Assembly (NCBI GenBank): GCA_024305745.1
Contig: JAHRBS010000014.1
Location: 689,501 to 753,500 of the forward strand
Reading direction: 5' to 3'
DNA: 64,000 nt
From: Polyporus tsugae
Taxonomy: Eukaryota > Basidiomycota > Agaricomycetes > Polyporales > Polyporaceae
Part shown: piece after piece, positions 55,015-64,000 of the stretch
Position numbering within the stretch: the stretch's first letter is position 1
Layout of the letters: each line of letters opens with the position of its first letter
Program-made: the position numbers and the translations under genes
Notes under the pieces: model-generated
Database searches by the model: none
What the model was told of the DNA's origin: nothing
What the model saw: only the letters and a program-made list of their open reading frames with translations

Positions 55015-55296
55015 TCAGGACTTATCTTTGCTCGCGCATGATATCTGCCACAGGCCTAGCAAAGCGATTATGACGGACATGAACCAGTGGTCCATCACGG
55101 CGCGAAGGAACTGTAAAGTGAAGGAGATAGCGGCACCGAGCGACGAGGGAATGAGCACCAGCACATATAGGCAGATAGCGGGCCACTCGCTGGCCACGAA
55201 CAAGGTGGGCAACGAGATGGGCTTCGGCAGGGATTTGTAGGCGGGAAGCGCCTTGGCGGAGGCGGACACGCCGCTGCTGCTGTCAACGCCTGACAT
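55015..55296 (-). CDS. Small hypothetical membrane protein
   Basis: A 93-aa frame with two hydrophobic segments (WPAICLYVLVLIPSSLGAAI and WFMSVIIALLGLWQISCA), separated by FTLQFLRAVMDH, and a Lys-containing C-terminus. Composition and amphipathic design look protein-like. The frame extends upstream to 55386 and an upstream exon is possible. No family is recognised; it could be spurious. Confidence 0.4.
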   Translation of the reverse strand: MSGVDSSSGVSASAKALPAYKSLPKPISLPTLFVASEWPAICLYVLVLIPSSLGAAISFTLQFLRAVMDHWFMSVIIALLGLWQISCASKDKS

Positions 55297-55713
55297 CGAG
55301 CCTTGCAGTAGACACCGGGCGACAGGAGCCGGCAACTTGTGAGCGCTTGAGCGATGCGCAGCCCATTCGTTTCTTCGAGTTGACATGTCGGTTCCTCACC
55401 GTTTATCCACGCCCCGGCATTTTCAAGCATCCTGGGTCGTTCTCCGGCACACGGTGCTGCCGGGACAACCCTCTCAAAGTAGATCCCCGAGTCCTTGCGG
55501 CCGCATGAATATGTGAGTCCCGTGACCAGTGGTTTGCATTCATATGTGCGTCTGTGGCACGCGCAAATGACAGGCAGCCTGTGCTCTCTGTCAAGACAGG
55601 TCAAGACGTGTGTCCTCCGAGGCATACTTAAGGCCTCGCTGGACTGCGCTCAGGGGAAGCAATTCTCCCTCGTTACTCATCGCAACTCACCATCCCCATT
55701 CTCCAGTCCACGC

Positions 55714-56455
55714 ATGTCCACCCCAATCGCGGCCACGCTTGCGCTCACCCGGGACAACCCTTCGAACACCACTATTATCGATGCGGACGACAAGGTGCTA
55801 TACACCGTGCGCACCACACACGACAAGGAGACGGTGACGCACGTCCAGAACGCTGACGAGGAAGAGCTCGCGTCTCTGGAGTGGCGCGACGTCCTGCCCG
55901 ACAAGGTCGCCCTCGGGAACAAGGCACCGACGTCCTTGCGTGACTGGTTGCACACGAGTATCGTCCCGTTCTACTTGAAGGAGTGAGTGCGGCACGTTTG
56001 CACGTACAAGGTGCGAAACCTCGATTCATTACTTACATGCGCCCTATAGCGACGTGTCGTTCAAGGACGACTCGGGGCGCAAGTACAAGTGGCGCGGGAA
56101 CGCGCCTGGTCGTTCCCTGGAGGTCCGTGTATCCCTTCCCCTCATTCCTTCTCTCTTCCTACTGCGCTGACGTACGAACCCGGAACAGCTCTTCGCGGAG
56201 GACGATGAATACAAGGAGCCGATCGCGCGCTTCCTGCGCTCGCGCAACGACTGGCAGCAGCTCGCGCAGCTGGTTCTGACCGCGCGGGCGGTACAGATCC
56301 GCGACCTAGTCGTGATCTCCTTCCTCTTCCTCGAGAAGTCGCGCCGGACGAACGAGACCGCGTCGCAGAGTCGCGCGGACGTCTTGTCCACGCCTGTGTT
56401 CTCGGGCGTGACGGGGAATGACTATAATGTGAAGAACGGGGGCATCGGGATCTGA
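55714..56455 (+). CDS. DUF6593-like protein
   Basis: Three exons (55714-55982, 56050-56122, 56189-56455) encode 202 aa. The pattern fits the basidiomycete DUF6593 family: NTTIIDADDKVLYTVRTTHD at the front, a central GRKYKWRGNAPGRSLELF and a C-terminal helix VQIRDLVVISFLFLEKSRR. The molecular function of this family is unknown. Fragments of this gene accompany two of the HNH copies (48855-49190 and 58555-58736), so the neighbourhood has been duplicated as a unit. Confidence 0.8.
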
Positions 56456-56689
56456 GGGCGTCGGGTTGGCAGGTTCATTGTTGGCTGTTCTTTGTCATTT
56501 GGAAGGAACGTCTTCGGAAGATATCTGAACCATGGGGCTGCATCGCTGATTGCAACTTCAATGTTGGTGCGGAGGATCACCAGAACTCCTCCTGCAAACA
56601 GGAGAGGCTCATACGTCGCGGAAGTGCGGCTATTTAAGTTTCTCCTATCGCACACATATTGGCCGCCTCGAGACCCTATCGTTTGACTT

Positions 56690-57905
56690 CCTTCTCTCCA
56701 GCAACCACGAGCGGTGTTCCCACAACCTCTCGAGCCCCGATAGTGCTGGACGCATGCCACGTCGTCACCAATGATGCATCCGAAGGACCTGCCGGCTACC
56801 TCTCCGAGGACCTCGTGACCGCGTTCCGGCTCCTAGCGACGAGCTGGCTGCGGGCGAATACTTTTACCACCTTGTCCCGCCTTCTACAGCGACGATCCCC
56901 AACTACCCTATCGTCACTGACTCCGCATGGAAGTTCCCCGATATGCTTCCCGGCCACTGGATTCGACCCGAGCCCAGTCCCGAGGAGATTGCGGACCTCC
57001 GACGCAAATATAGGTGGTGTGGGCCGAGAGATATGCAGCCTGTCGTCAAGTTTTCGGACAACGGCTGCATAGTCACCGGAGGCCAGCCCATGGGTATCTC
57101 GTCTTGCAATCCTACAATGCCGTCTACTGATCGCAGTTACCCGAGTCGCCCACCTTGTGTCCCCGTCCCACGCGGACTGGTTTGCCATGAATTACATGTG
57201 GAAATACAATGGGGCTGACCACGAGGCTGGCATCCACGACCCCGCAAATATCATTGCAAGAGTGAGCCACCCGTTACAAACACGACTCTCAGGCAGCCCG
57301 CCAGACGAATTATATGTGCATTACATAAGTATGGACGAGTTCCAAAACTGTTGATGAGAGCGCCCGCCGACCCGGGGGTTCCGTCCAATCATGTTGCGAG
57401 TCTGAAGGCTTGGGAAAGTCGCTGGGGTGTGGGAGAGTCGACAGAAAACTTTGCCGACAGTCGACACACGCAACAGTCTGCAAAGTCTCCAGAAATTGTT
57501 GGCGACCGTCCGGCGACCGGCACAACACTGTGCTGCATCATGAACGTTTTGCTACATGTCCAAACGCACAAATCCCGCAGCCTCGGATCTTATACAACAT
57601 CGAGACAGGACGTGTTCTAGTCGTCAGGTCCATGGGCGGGCGGACACAGAACGGGGCGCAGATACGTGCGTGAGTTTTGCTATCGGATGGCGGAAGCGGA
57701 CAGCGGTCACTTGTTTGACAAATGCCGCGGCCTGTAGAAGTTTGAATGTTGTGTTGCGTTCGTCCCTAAGGGCCAAGGGTCAGCATAGCTGTGCTTGTGG
57801 GGTGATCGCACTCGTATCGAGAGACTCAAAGCTCAATGCTTTCCCACTCCCCGCGGGTGTCGCACCGTCAAGGAAGTCAGGTCAGCAGGATCGATACCAG
57901 TACAC
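56690..57905 (+). pseudogene. HNH-like pseudogene (copy C)
   Basis: Relative to copy D about 140 nt are missing at the N-terminus: sequence jumps from the pre-ATG GAGCCCCGAT straight to TGCTGGACGCATGCC. Small deletions near 56810-56840 shift frame. The middle remains readable (PGHWIRPEPSPEEIADLRR, CIVTGGQPMG, then after the intron VTRVAHLVSPSHADWF and GIHDPAN). From about 57265 the family sequence is lost for about 520 nt, then the 3' end (AATGCTTTCCCACTCCCC and flank) reappears at about 57800-57905. That suggests an insertion or replacement. Confidence 0.8.
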
Positions 57906-58379
57906 ATAACGTTGTATCGTCGACTGACATTCGATCCTGGTGGTCTCCATTAATATTCAGCGTTGCCAAGGTTCTAGGATTCCACGTATAGTTTGAAGAT
58001 GGAGATGATTCGAGTGCCATGCGTGTGTGTACCATCAGACCCTTATGTGCTATCCTGACGTCGGCCGGCTTCCACACTGATCTAGAAATACTATGTACAC
58101 CCTGTGTTTCGTGTTTGTGCCAAGGTTTCTCCTGCTATCCGCCTACCTCACGGGGTCGTTGGAGTGGTGTAATATCATGTTTCGATGCCCATGTGCCGTG
58201 GTGACTAAACGTTTGCGCCTAGGAATTAATGCAGCGCATCCAGGCTTAAGAACCATCCCCGCCAACTGAGAGCAACCCGGGCCGAGATCGGCCTGTGCGC
58301 TAATGCACGCTCTCGCGATCAATGCCAGGCTGTTCTATATACATAATTCACATCCTATACCTGGCGAGAACGGACGGCA
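57906..58379. other. Duplicated flank between HNH copy C and the GPHR relic
   Basis: The first part matches the 3' flank of HNH copy D and the last part weakly matches the GPHR promoter. No gene. Confidence 0.45.
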
Positions 58380-58553
58380 ACTGAACGTACTGAACTCGCA
58401 AAGCTTGTCACGCGAGTTGCACGGTCCTGAAGGAATTGTTTTACTCTGAGCACCCACAAGCGCAGCCGTAACCACTCAACACCTTGGATTGGGAAGTCCG
58501 CGTCCGTCAGCACACATGGGCTTCCAAACCGCGATCCTCGTAGGGTTCAGGTA
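58380..58553 (+). pseudogene. Relic of GPHR promoter and exon 1
   Basis: 58494-58550 matches GPHR exon 1 at 60833-60888, including CCAAACCGCGATCCTCGTAG and the splice donor. The start codon is changed to AAG (58494-58496). The upstream 100 nt also match (CTCTGAG, CACAAGCGCAGCC). Confidence 0.8.
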
Positions 58554-58554
58554 G

Positions 58555-58736
58555 CGCCAGGTTCCTCGAGGTCCGTGTCCTTCCCTTGTCCTTTTCTTTC
58601 TTTCGACCGTGCTCACGCGCGAACCACGAACAGCTCTTCGCGGAGGACGACCGGTACAAGGAGCCGATCGCAGCAGCAGCTCCGTGACATCGTCGTGGTC
58701 ACCTTCTTCTTGAAGAACGGGTGGCATCGGGATCTG
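58555..58736 (+). pseudogene. Relic of DUF6593 exon 2 end and exon 3
   Basis: It begins within exon 2 (TTCCTCGAGGTCCGTG), passes the intron and continues CTCTTCGCGGAGGACGA. An internal deletion removes most of exon 3 and leaves the end (GGCATCGGGATCTGA). It is joined directly to the GPHR intron 1 relic, marking a duplication breakpoint. Confidence 0.8.
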
Positions 58737-59087
58737 AGGGCGTCGGGTTGCAATGGCGTCGTGCAGAGGTTCGTTGTTGGCTGCTCTTCGTTAATTGGAA
58801 TATTCTCTAGTAGGAACTATCCTCGGAAGATTTCTGAATGCGCAATGGTACACTTGGGGCTGCATCGCCGATCGAAACTTCGATGTTGGTCACCAGAACC
58901 CCTCCTGTGACAGGAGAGGCTCATACGTCCGCAGCCGGGCCCCACTCCCTCCGTTGTCCTCCCGCGGAAGTGCGGCCGTTTAGAAAAGTTTTTTCATATC
59001 CCGCACATATTGTCAGTGAGTCAGGCCTGTCGTCTGCCTTCATTCTCTCCAGCCACGAGCGGTCTACCCACAACCTCTCGAGCCCCG

Positions 59088-60061
59088 ATGGCCTCCAGAA
59101 GACTCGGAAGACTCGGAGCGGTGCGCATCATGCATCCAGGCTGCTCCCGATTGATTCTCGCTCTCCCTGCCTACCCCCATCCCCCTGCTGCTGGTGGCAC
59201 CATACCACCCCCCACGCCCGGTGTCGACCATCGCCTAGTCCTGGACGCATGCCGCGTCGTCACCAATGATGCGTCCGAAGAACCTGCCGGCTACCTCACC
59301 GAGGACCGTGAAGGCCACTACCGCGTACCGGCTCCCAGCGACGACTCGGAGTTGGCTGCGGGCGAATACTTTTACCACCCTGTTCCGCCTTCTACCACGA
59401 CGATCCCCAACTACCCCATCGTCACTGACTTCGCGGCATGGAAGTTCCCCCATATGCTTCCCGACCACTGGATTCGACCCAAGCCCAGTCCAGAGGAGAT
59501 TGCGGACCTCCGACGCCTATATGGGGGGTGTAGGCCGAGAGACATGCGGCCCGCCGTGAGGTTCAGGGACAACGCCGGTCTAGCCACCGGCGAACGCTAT
59601 TTCTATCGTGCGTCTCCCATCCTAGAGTCCTGCAACTTCAACTCCGTCCGCTGATCGCAATTGCGGTTACCCAGGTCGCCCACCTCGTACCCCCGGCCCA
59701 CAAGGATTGGTTCCACAGGAACAACATGGCGCGGTACAACTGGGGTCCGGTTCCGAACGGCGTCCACGACCCCGCAAACGGTCTCACCCTGCGTTTGAGC
59801 TGGCTCAAAATGTTGGGTCTGAATCTATTCGTCTTCTTCCCGGCGGGAGAGGGCGGATTCATGACGTACGCGTGCCACGCATCCTTTGGTGCCAATTGTC
59901 CCGACGTGCACCGGAGATTGGTTACAATCCCTCGACGCGTGCCTGAGGCGTTCCTTTATGCTCGTTTCGCGTACACCATGATCACGCTCGTTGCGAGAAA
60001 CTCGAAGCTCGATGCTTTCCCACTCCCCGAGGGTGTCAAACCGTCAAGGAAAGGAGGTTAG
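59088..60061 (+). CDS. HNH-endonuclease-like protein (copy D), splice acceptor doubtful
   Basis: Exon 1 opens MASRRLGRLGAVRIMHPGCS at 59088 and keeps the family N-terminus (IPNYPIVTDFAAWKFP, PDHWIRPKPSPEEIADLRR). Exon 2 (from about 59675) holds VAHLVPPAHKDWFHRNNM, GVHDPANGLTLRLSW, FVFFPAGEGGF and VPEAFLYARFAYT, ending at 60061. The ancestral acceptor seen in copy C (GATCGCAG) is GATCGCAA here. The next AG (ACCCAG at 59674) leaves phase 0, whereas the expected donor (59608, GTGCGT) is phase 1. A GTGAGG donor at about 59554 would restore frame but drop about a dozen residues. The gene may therefore be non-functional. As in copy A, the last HNH His is not at its usual place. Confidence 0.55.
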
Positions 60062-60832
60062 CGGTGTCACGAGCATACACATCGTGTTGTATAGTCGACT
60101 GACATCTGGTCCTGGTGCCCCGATTTCTATTCAGCTTTGCCGAAGATCTCGCGCGCGCGGTAGACTTGAAGACGGTGGCGAAGATGATGACTGTGCGTGG
60201 ACTGTCATGTCGTCGTCCGTCTGTTCGTGTCCTCACGTCACCCCCACCATCCAGAGATATGTACACCATGAGTTTCGTGTTTGCGCCAAGATTTCTCGTG
60301 CAACCATCCTGCCTCACGCTGTTGTTCAAATTGTAATATGATAGTATCACGACGTATGTGTACCATATTATGTGCGTACCATATGGCCGTCCGACTCTTG
60401 CCCAACCAACCGTCGGCCCGGGAGCTGCAGCGCTGCTTAATGCCCCTCCCTGACGCCTGAGCGGCCTGTTGATCTTGTAGTGCAAGAACAGGGCATAGGT
60501 AGGGCGCATACAACTGTGTAGCGAATGTCGAATTTCCAGCAGTGAGTTAGGTCGAATACAAGGACCGCACCGACTCGACGAGCTGCGAAAACTGGAGACA
60601 TCGGCCCGTCCTACCCGGTTCGTGTGGGCGCTAGGCACCTCGTCTTCGACACTAAGGCTGTTCGCTGCCGCAGTACGCTTCTTCTCCTCTCCCTATACAT
60701 ACCTGGCGCAAACGTGCGACAACTGTGTTCGCAAAAGCTACTCCACGATATATCCAGACCCGAAGAAGCTGTGTCACTCTGAGTACTGGGCACAAGCACA
60801 GCCATAGTAACGACTCAACACCCTGGACTGGG
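60062..60832. promoter_or_regulatory. Intergenic region: HNH copy D 3' flank and GPHR promoter
   Basis: The 3' flank resembles those of the other HNH copies. The part at about 60650-60832 has a counterpart at 58320-58493 and is the upstream region of GPHR. No other gene is seen. Confidence 0.5.
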
Positions 60833-63057
60833 ATGTCCGCGCCCGTCAGCCTGTATGGCCTCCAAACCGCGATCCTCGTAGGATTCAGGTAGCGGATACT
60901 CTGATCTGTGTACGCGGTGCGTCGTCATATAACCTCTCGTTTCGCCACAGGGGACTACTGTTTTACGCCTCGCGACGATACCTTCTCCGACACCTCTACC
61001 ACGACCTCCAAGACCTCTCCTCTGCCACTGGCAAGCCCGCCTCAGTCTTCGATCCCGGGGAGACCGAGCTCGAGACCCTCCCCACGCCCTCGAGCGCGTC
61101 GTTCCCTCCCAGCGCCGTGCGGAAGCGGCCATTCCACTCCGCATTGTCCCGGGCCCTGTTCTCGCTGTGCTTCACCGAGAGCTGCACGCTCTTCCTCCTC
61201 CTGATATGCCAAGCCCTAGAGCTGTTTCATCCACGGTTCGTCCCCATCCCCCTCTGATTGTGAGATGTGCCGGCCGGACTAACAGCGCAACCAGCGTCCG
61301 CCTGTTCAACTGGCAGGTCTCGCTCTCCATCCTCGTTGTCGCCATCGTGCTCGTCATCCCTCTCTCCTACAGCCTCGTTCTCAGCAACAGATCTAATACC
61401 CCCGGCGGTGAGTCCAACTCCCCTTCGCAATATCCCCCCCCCCTCCCCCCTTGCAAACTGCCACTGCCGCTGCCAGAACTCACGCTCGCGCAGTCCCGGC
61501 GACACCGACGCGCCCACGAGCGTCCTCCACGATTAATATCCGCCTCGCGCTCTACCTCGTCCCCAACTTCCTCTTCCTCCTCGCGCTCTCGTATGTGCCT
61601 CTGCCGGCGGGCATGCCCGCGCACAGCGTCGCGTCCACGGCGCTGTCCCGCCTGACGGTGATCGGGACGGTCATTCTCGGCGCGCTGTCCGGGTTCGGGG
61701 CTATCGATACCGCCTGGGACTTCTTCCCTGTCTTTTCCCGGCATGGGAACGCAAGGTGCGCATGCCTACCTCGTATCATATCATGCTCGTGTTTGTGTCC
61801 GTTTGGTGGGAGGGTAGGGGCGGACATTGACGTTGACGATCGACGTGGTAGGACGCATCCAACAGAGGAGGAAGTGCGGACTGCGGAGGCCGGGCTGCAA
61901 CGCGTACGTGAGGACCTCGCGAGGCGGCAGAGGGACCTGCAGAACCTCGAGGCGGCAAAGGTACGCATGCAGTTGCTCGTCGGCGCTCACCCCTGACCGA
62001 CCTGTCCTAATTTTTTTTTTCGCTTTCGTAGAAGCCGGAAGCCCAGTCAAGCTGGCTCTATCGCGCACTCCCTTCGTTCCAGGGCAGCGGTACGTTCCAC
62101 CTTCCTCGGACTCGGATGGCACATCTCCGAGGACGCTGACGCACTGCTGCGGCTCATGCAGAGTCATCTGCGCTTGCGCAGGAGATAGCGGGCCTCGAGA
62201 CGCTGGAGTACGAGATGGCGAGGAGCCTGGACGCGCTGAAGCAGCGCCAGGCGGACGCCAAGTTTGCGAAGACGGTCGCGGGGCGCGTGTTCAACTGGGG
62301 CGGGCGCGTCTTCGCCGTGTACTGCGTCTACCGCATCCTCAGCGTGCGTCCCGCATTCCTGGCAACATGTACGCCGGGCTGACGTCCATAACTCGCAGTG
62401 TATCATGAACCTCGTCCTGCCCCACTCACGACCGTCTGAGCCGGGATCGACGAGCGCGGACGTGGTGAGCTTCGTGCTCGCGTACATGCTCTCGTTCCTG
62501 CCGTTCGTGCACCTCCCGCAGGACAAGGTCGCCGTCATCTCGCGACAGATCAGTTTGGCACTCGTCGGGGCGATCATCCTCAGCAGTATCCGGCGCGTGC
62601 TGAGGGGTGTCGCGGGGGTGCGTCGTTTCCCCCTCTTCTATGTACGCAGACTTGAACATTAGTAACATGCGAATTGCCTGCAGATGCTGCGTGTGACGAG
62701 CAGGTCGCTGGGCGCGTCGCTCATGCTCCTCACGCTCGCGCAGGTCATGGTGCGTCCGTCTCTCCTTTTTCCCTTCTCTCTTCACCTTACGTCGTGCCCG
62801 CTGCCTCACTCTCACTCGTCTCCATTTCTGATGGATGTGCGCAGGGTATCTATCTCCTGTCGACGCTCATCCAGCTGCGGACGTCGTTCCCGCCTCCGCC
62901 GCCAGGCACGGAGCCGGAGGACGTGGCGGGTACGATTAACCTGTTCGCGACGCTGCCCGAGTACCAGTTCTTTGGGGCGCTGTTCGACGGGGCGTTCCTC
63001 CTCGCGGCGGGCGCGAGCGCGGCCGTGCGGTGGTTCGGAGATCGGATGAGCGCATAG
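60833..63057 (+). CDS. GPHR: Golgi pH regulator (GPHR/GPR89) family membrane protein
   Basis: Multi-pass protein of Golgi/ER membranes, linked in animals to anion conductance and Golgi acidification. Ten exons: 60833-60888, 60951-61235, 61295-61407, 61494-61755, 61852-61960, 62032-62089, 62162-62343, 62399-62617, 62684-62749 and 62845-63057, giving 520 aa. All phases agree. Hydrophobic segments include ALFSLCFTESCTLFLLLICQ, SILVVAIVLVIPLSYSLVL, LALYLVPNFLFLLALSYV and VVSFVLAYMLSFLPF. A central cytosolic coiled coil follows (EEEVRTAEAGLQRVREDLAR). The family C-terminus LPEYQFFGALFDGAFLLAAG is well kept. Exon 1 and the promoter have a decayed duplicate at 58380-58553. Confidence 0.92.
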
Positions 63058-64000
63058 AAGTGTTGACGGCGACTGAGGCCATGGGCCGAGACCCAGGAAT
63101 ATACGTATATGCGATGGCAGTGTGTGTGTATGCACTGTCAATGGACGTTTGACTTTGGAAGCTCTCGCTCGGAGGTTTGCGCGCATTGCGCTTCGCGGGA
63201 GGGCCATGATACGTTTCTGGGATGCAAGACGTGCGTTATGACCGAGAAGACGGTGTTTATGTGGATGTTCTCTCGTCTTTCTGGTTGGGTTTGTTGGGCT
63301 GATTCTCACCCAGGACAATCGACGGCGTATTAGGGAAGGATACGCAGGTGCGCGAGGGGGTCTTGGCGGTCGGGTCACTTGCCGGCACGGGGAAGGATCT
63401 GAGCGCTGAGCTTCGACTTCGTTCTTAGCTTCACCAGCGTCGTGTTCGTGGTGCGCTGGTAAGTCACGCTGTTCGGAGCGGGGAAGAGCCGCCATCGCCA
63501 GCGACCTGGATCATGGATGTACAGTACCACCTGTACAAGCATCGTGCCATGCGTGGCTGCCTAATGCGCGAGTGCTGTCAGTACTGACATACGCATATCT
63601 TGCATGACAGAACTCACCCTGCGGCATACCTCTAGATCTTTTTCGTACTCTTCTACTCACGTTCTGCCAGGCAGTGGCCAGGTACACGTCGGGTCCATGA
63701 TTGGGTGACGTAAAGGCAAACCGTCTCCAGCCCGCTCCGGACGCGGTGGCATCGCCTAATTCGTGCAATGGCCGTGGTGGCGTCGGCTTAGTACTATATA
63801 TGCGGCATCGCAGATGCTCGTCGCGCCGTCGTCCAAAACGCCGGAGGACCATGCCTCCGGACGGTTCCCGTCCGCAGCGAAACCCGTCGGCCAACGCTCG
63901 CTGCTCGAGTTCTCGATAAGTACAGTTGAACTGTGCCGGCGCGAGGACGTTTCATGGGCGAGCACCGAAGGCAGTGAGCTCCAAACTTCTACATCCACAC
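63058..64000. other. Right-end region with no supported gene
   Basis: GPHR 3' flank, then two overlapping minus-strand frames (63894-63511 and 63998-63756) with no recognisable domain. They could belong to a gene entering from the right, but this cannot be shown. Confidence 0.35.

Noticed and set aside
1..64000. CRISPR arrays, operons, riboswitches or prokaryotic signals
   Set aside because: The sequence is clearly eukaryotic nuclear DNA; repeats found are coding, transposon-derived or minisatellite.

Overview
This window is nuclear DNA of a filamentous basidiomycete, most likely a wood- or litter-decaying Agaricomycete. The evidence is gene-dense sequence with many 45-100 nt GT-AG introns, expanded F-box/LRR and HNH families, a DUF6593-type protein, an oxalate decarboxylase, a Kre9-like GPI protein and a chromodomain-bearing Ty3/gypsy element. 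All gene models are hand-spliced by requiring GT/AG signals and preserved reading phase. No similarity search was run.

Layout. 1-1837: 3' end of a Ty3/gypsy chromovirus (integrase, chromodomain, polypurine tract, 3' LTR) whose insertion splits an F-box gene. 1838-13649: minus-strand F-box/LRR cluster with one apparently intact gene (6228-8074) and four broken relatives, plus a degenerate tandem repeat and a MITE. 13862-22400: an Old Yellow Enzyme reductase, a TPR/F-box/LRR gene, a small Kre9-like GPI-anchored protein and a decayed OYE relic. 22970-23051: an intron-containing tRNA-Ala(AGC). 23238-46652: two BAG-domain genes in inverted orientation, about 18 kb apart, flanking oxalate decarboxylase (minus), eEF1B-gamma (plus), the ankyrin/DHHC palmitoyltransferase AKR1 (plus), a secreted Pro/Ser/Gly repeat protein with four Arg-Arg sites (plus) and an HNH-like gene. 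47546-49190: a broken HNH copy with a DUF6593 fragment (minus). 49399-56455: ALKBH6-like dioxygenase (plus), SET5-like methyltransferase (minus), a large trypsin-fold protease-like protein (plus) and a DUF6593 protein (plus). 56690-63057: a duplicated DUF6593-HNH-GPHR segment ending in an intact Golgi pH regulator gene.

How the genes relate. Single-copy housekeeping genes (eEF1B-gamma, AKR1, ALKBH6, SET5, GPHR) look intact and alternate with fast-evolving accessory families (F-box/LRR, HNH, DUF6593, OYE relic, BAG pair). The accessory families show insertion, deletion, nonsense mutation and unequal exchange. The most novel locus is the secreted repeat protein at 40305-41656. It has the layout of a kexin-processed peptide precursor: signal peptide, four near-identical modules, and a dibasic site before a Gln at each junction.
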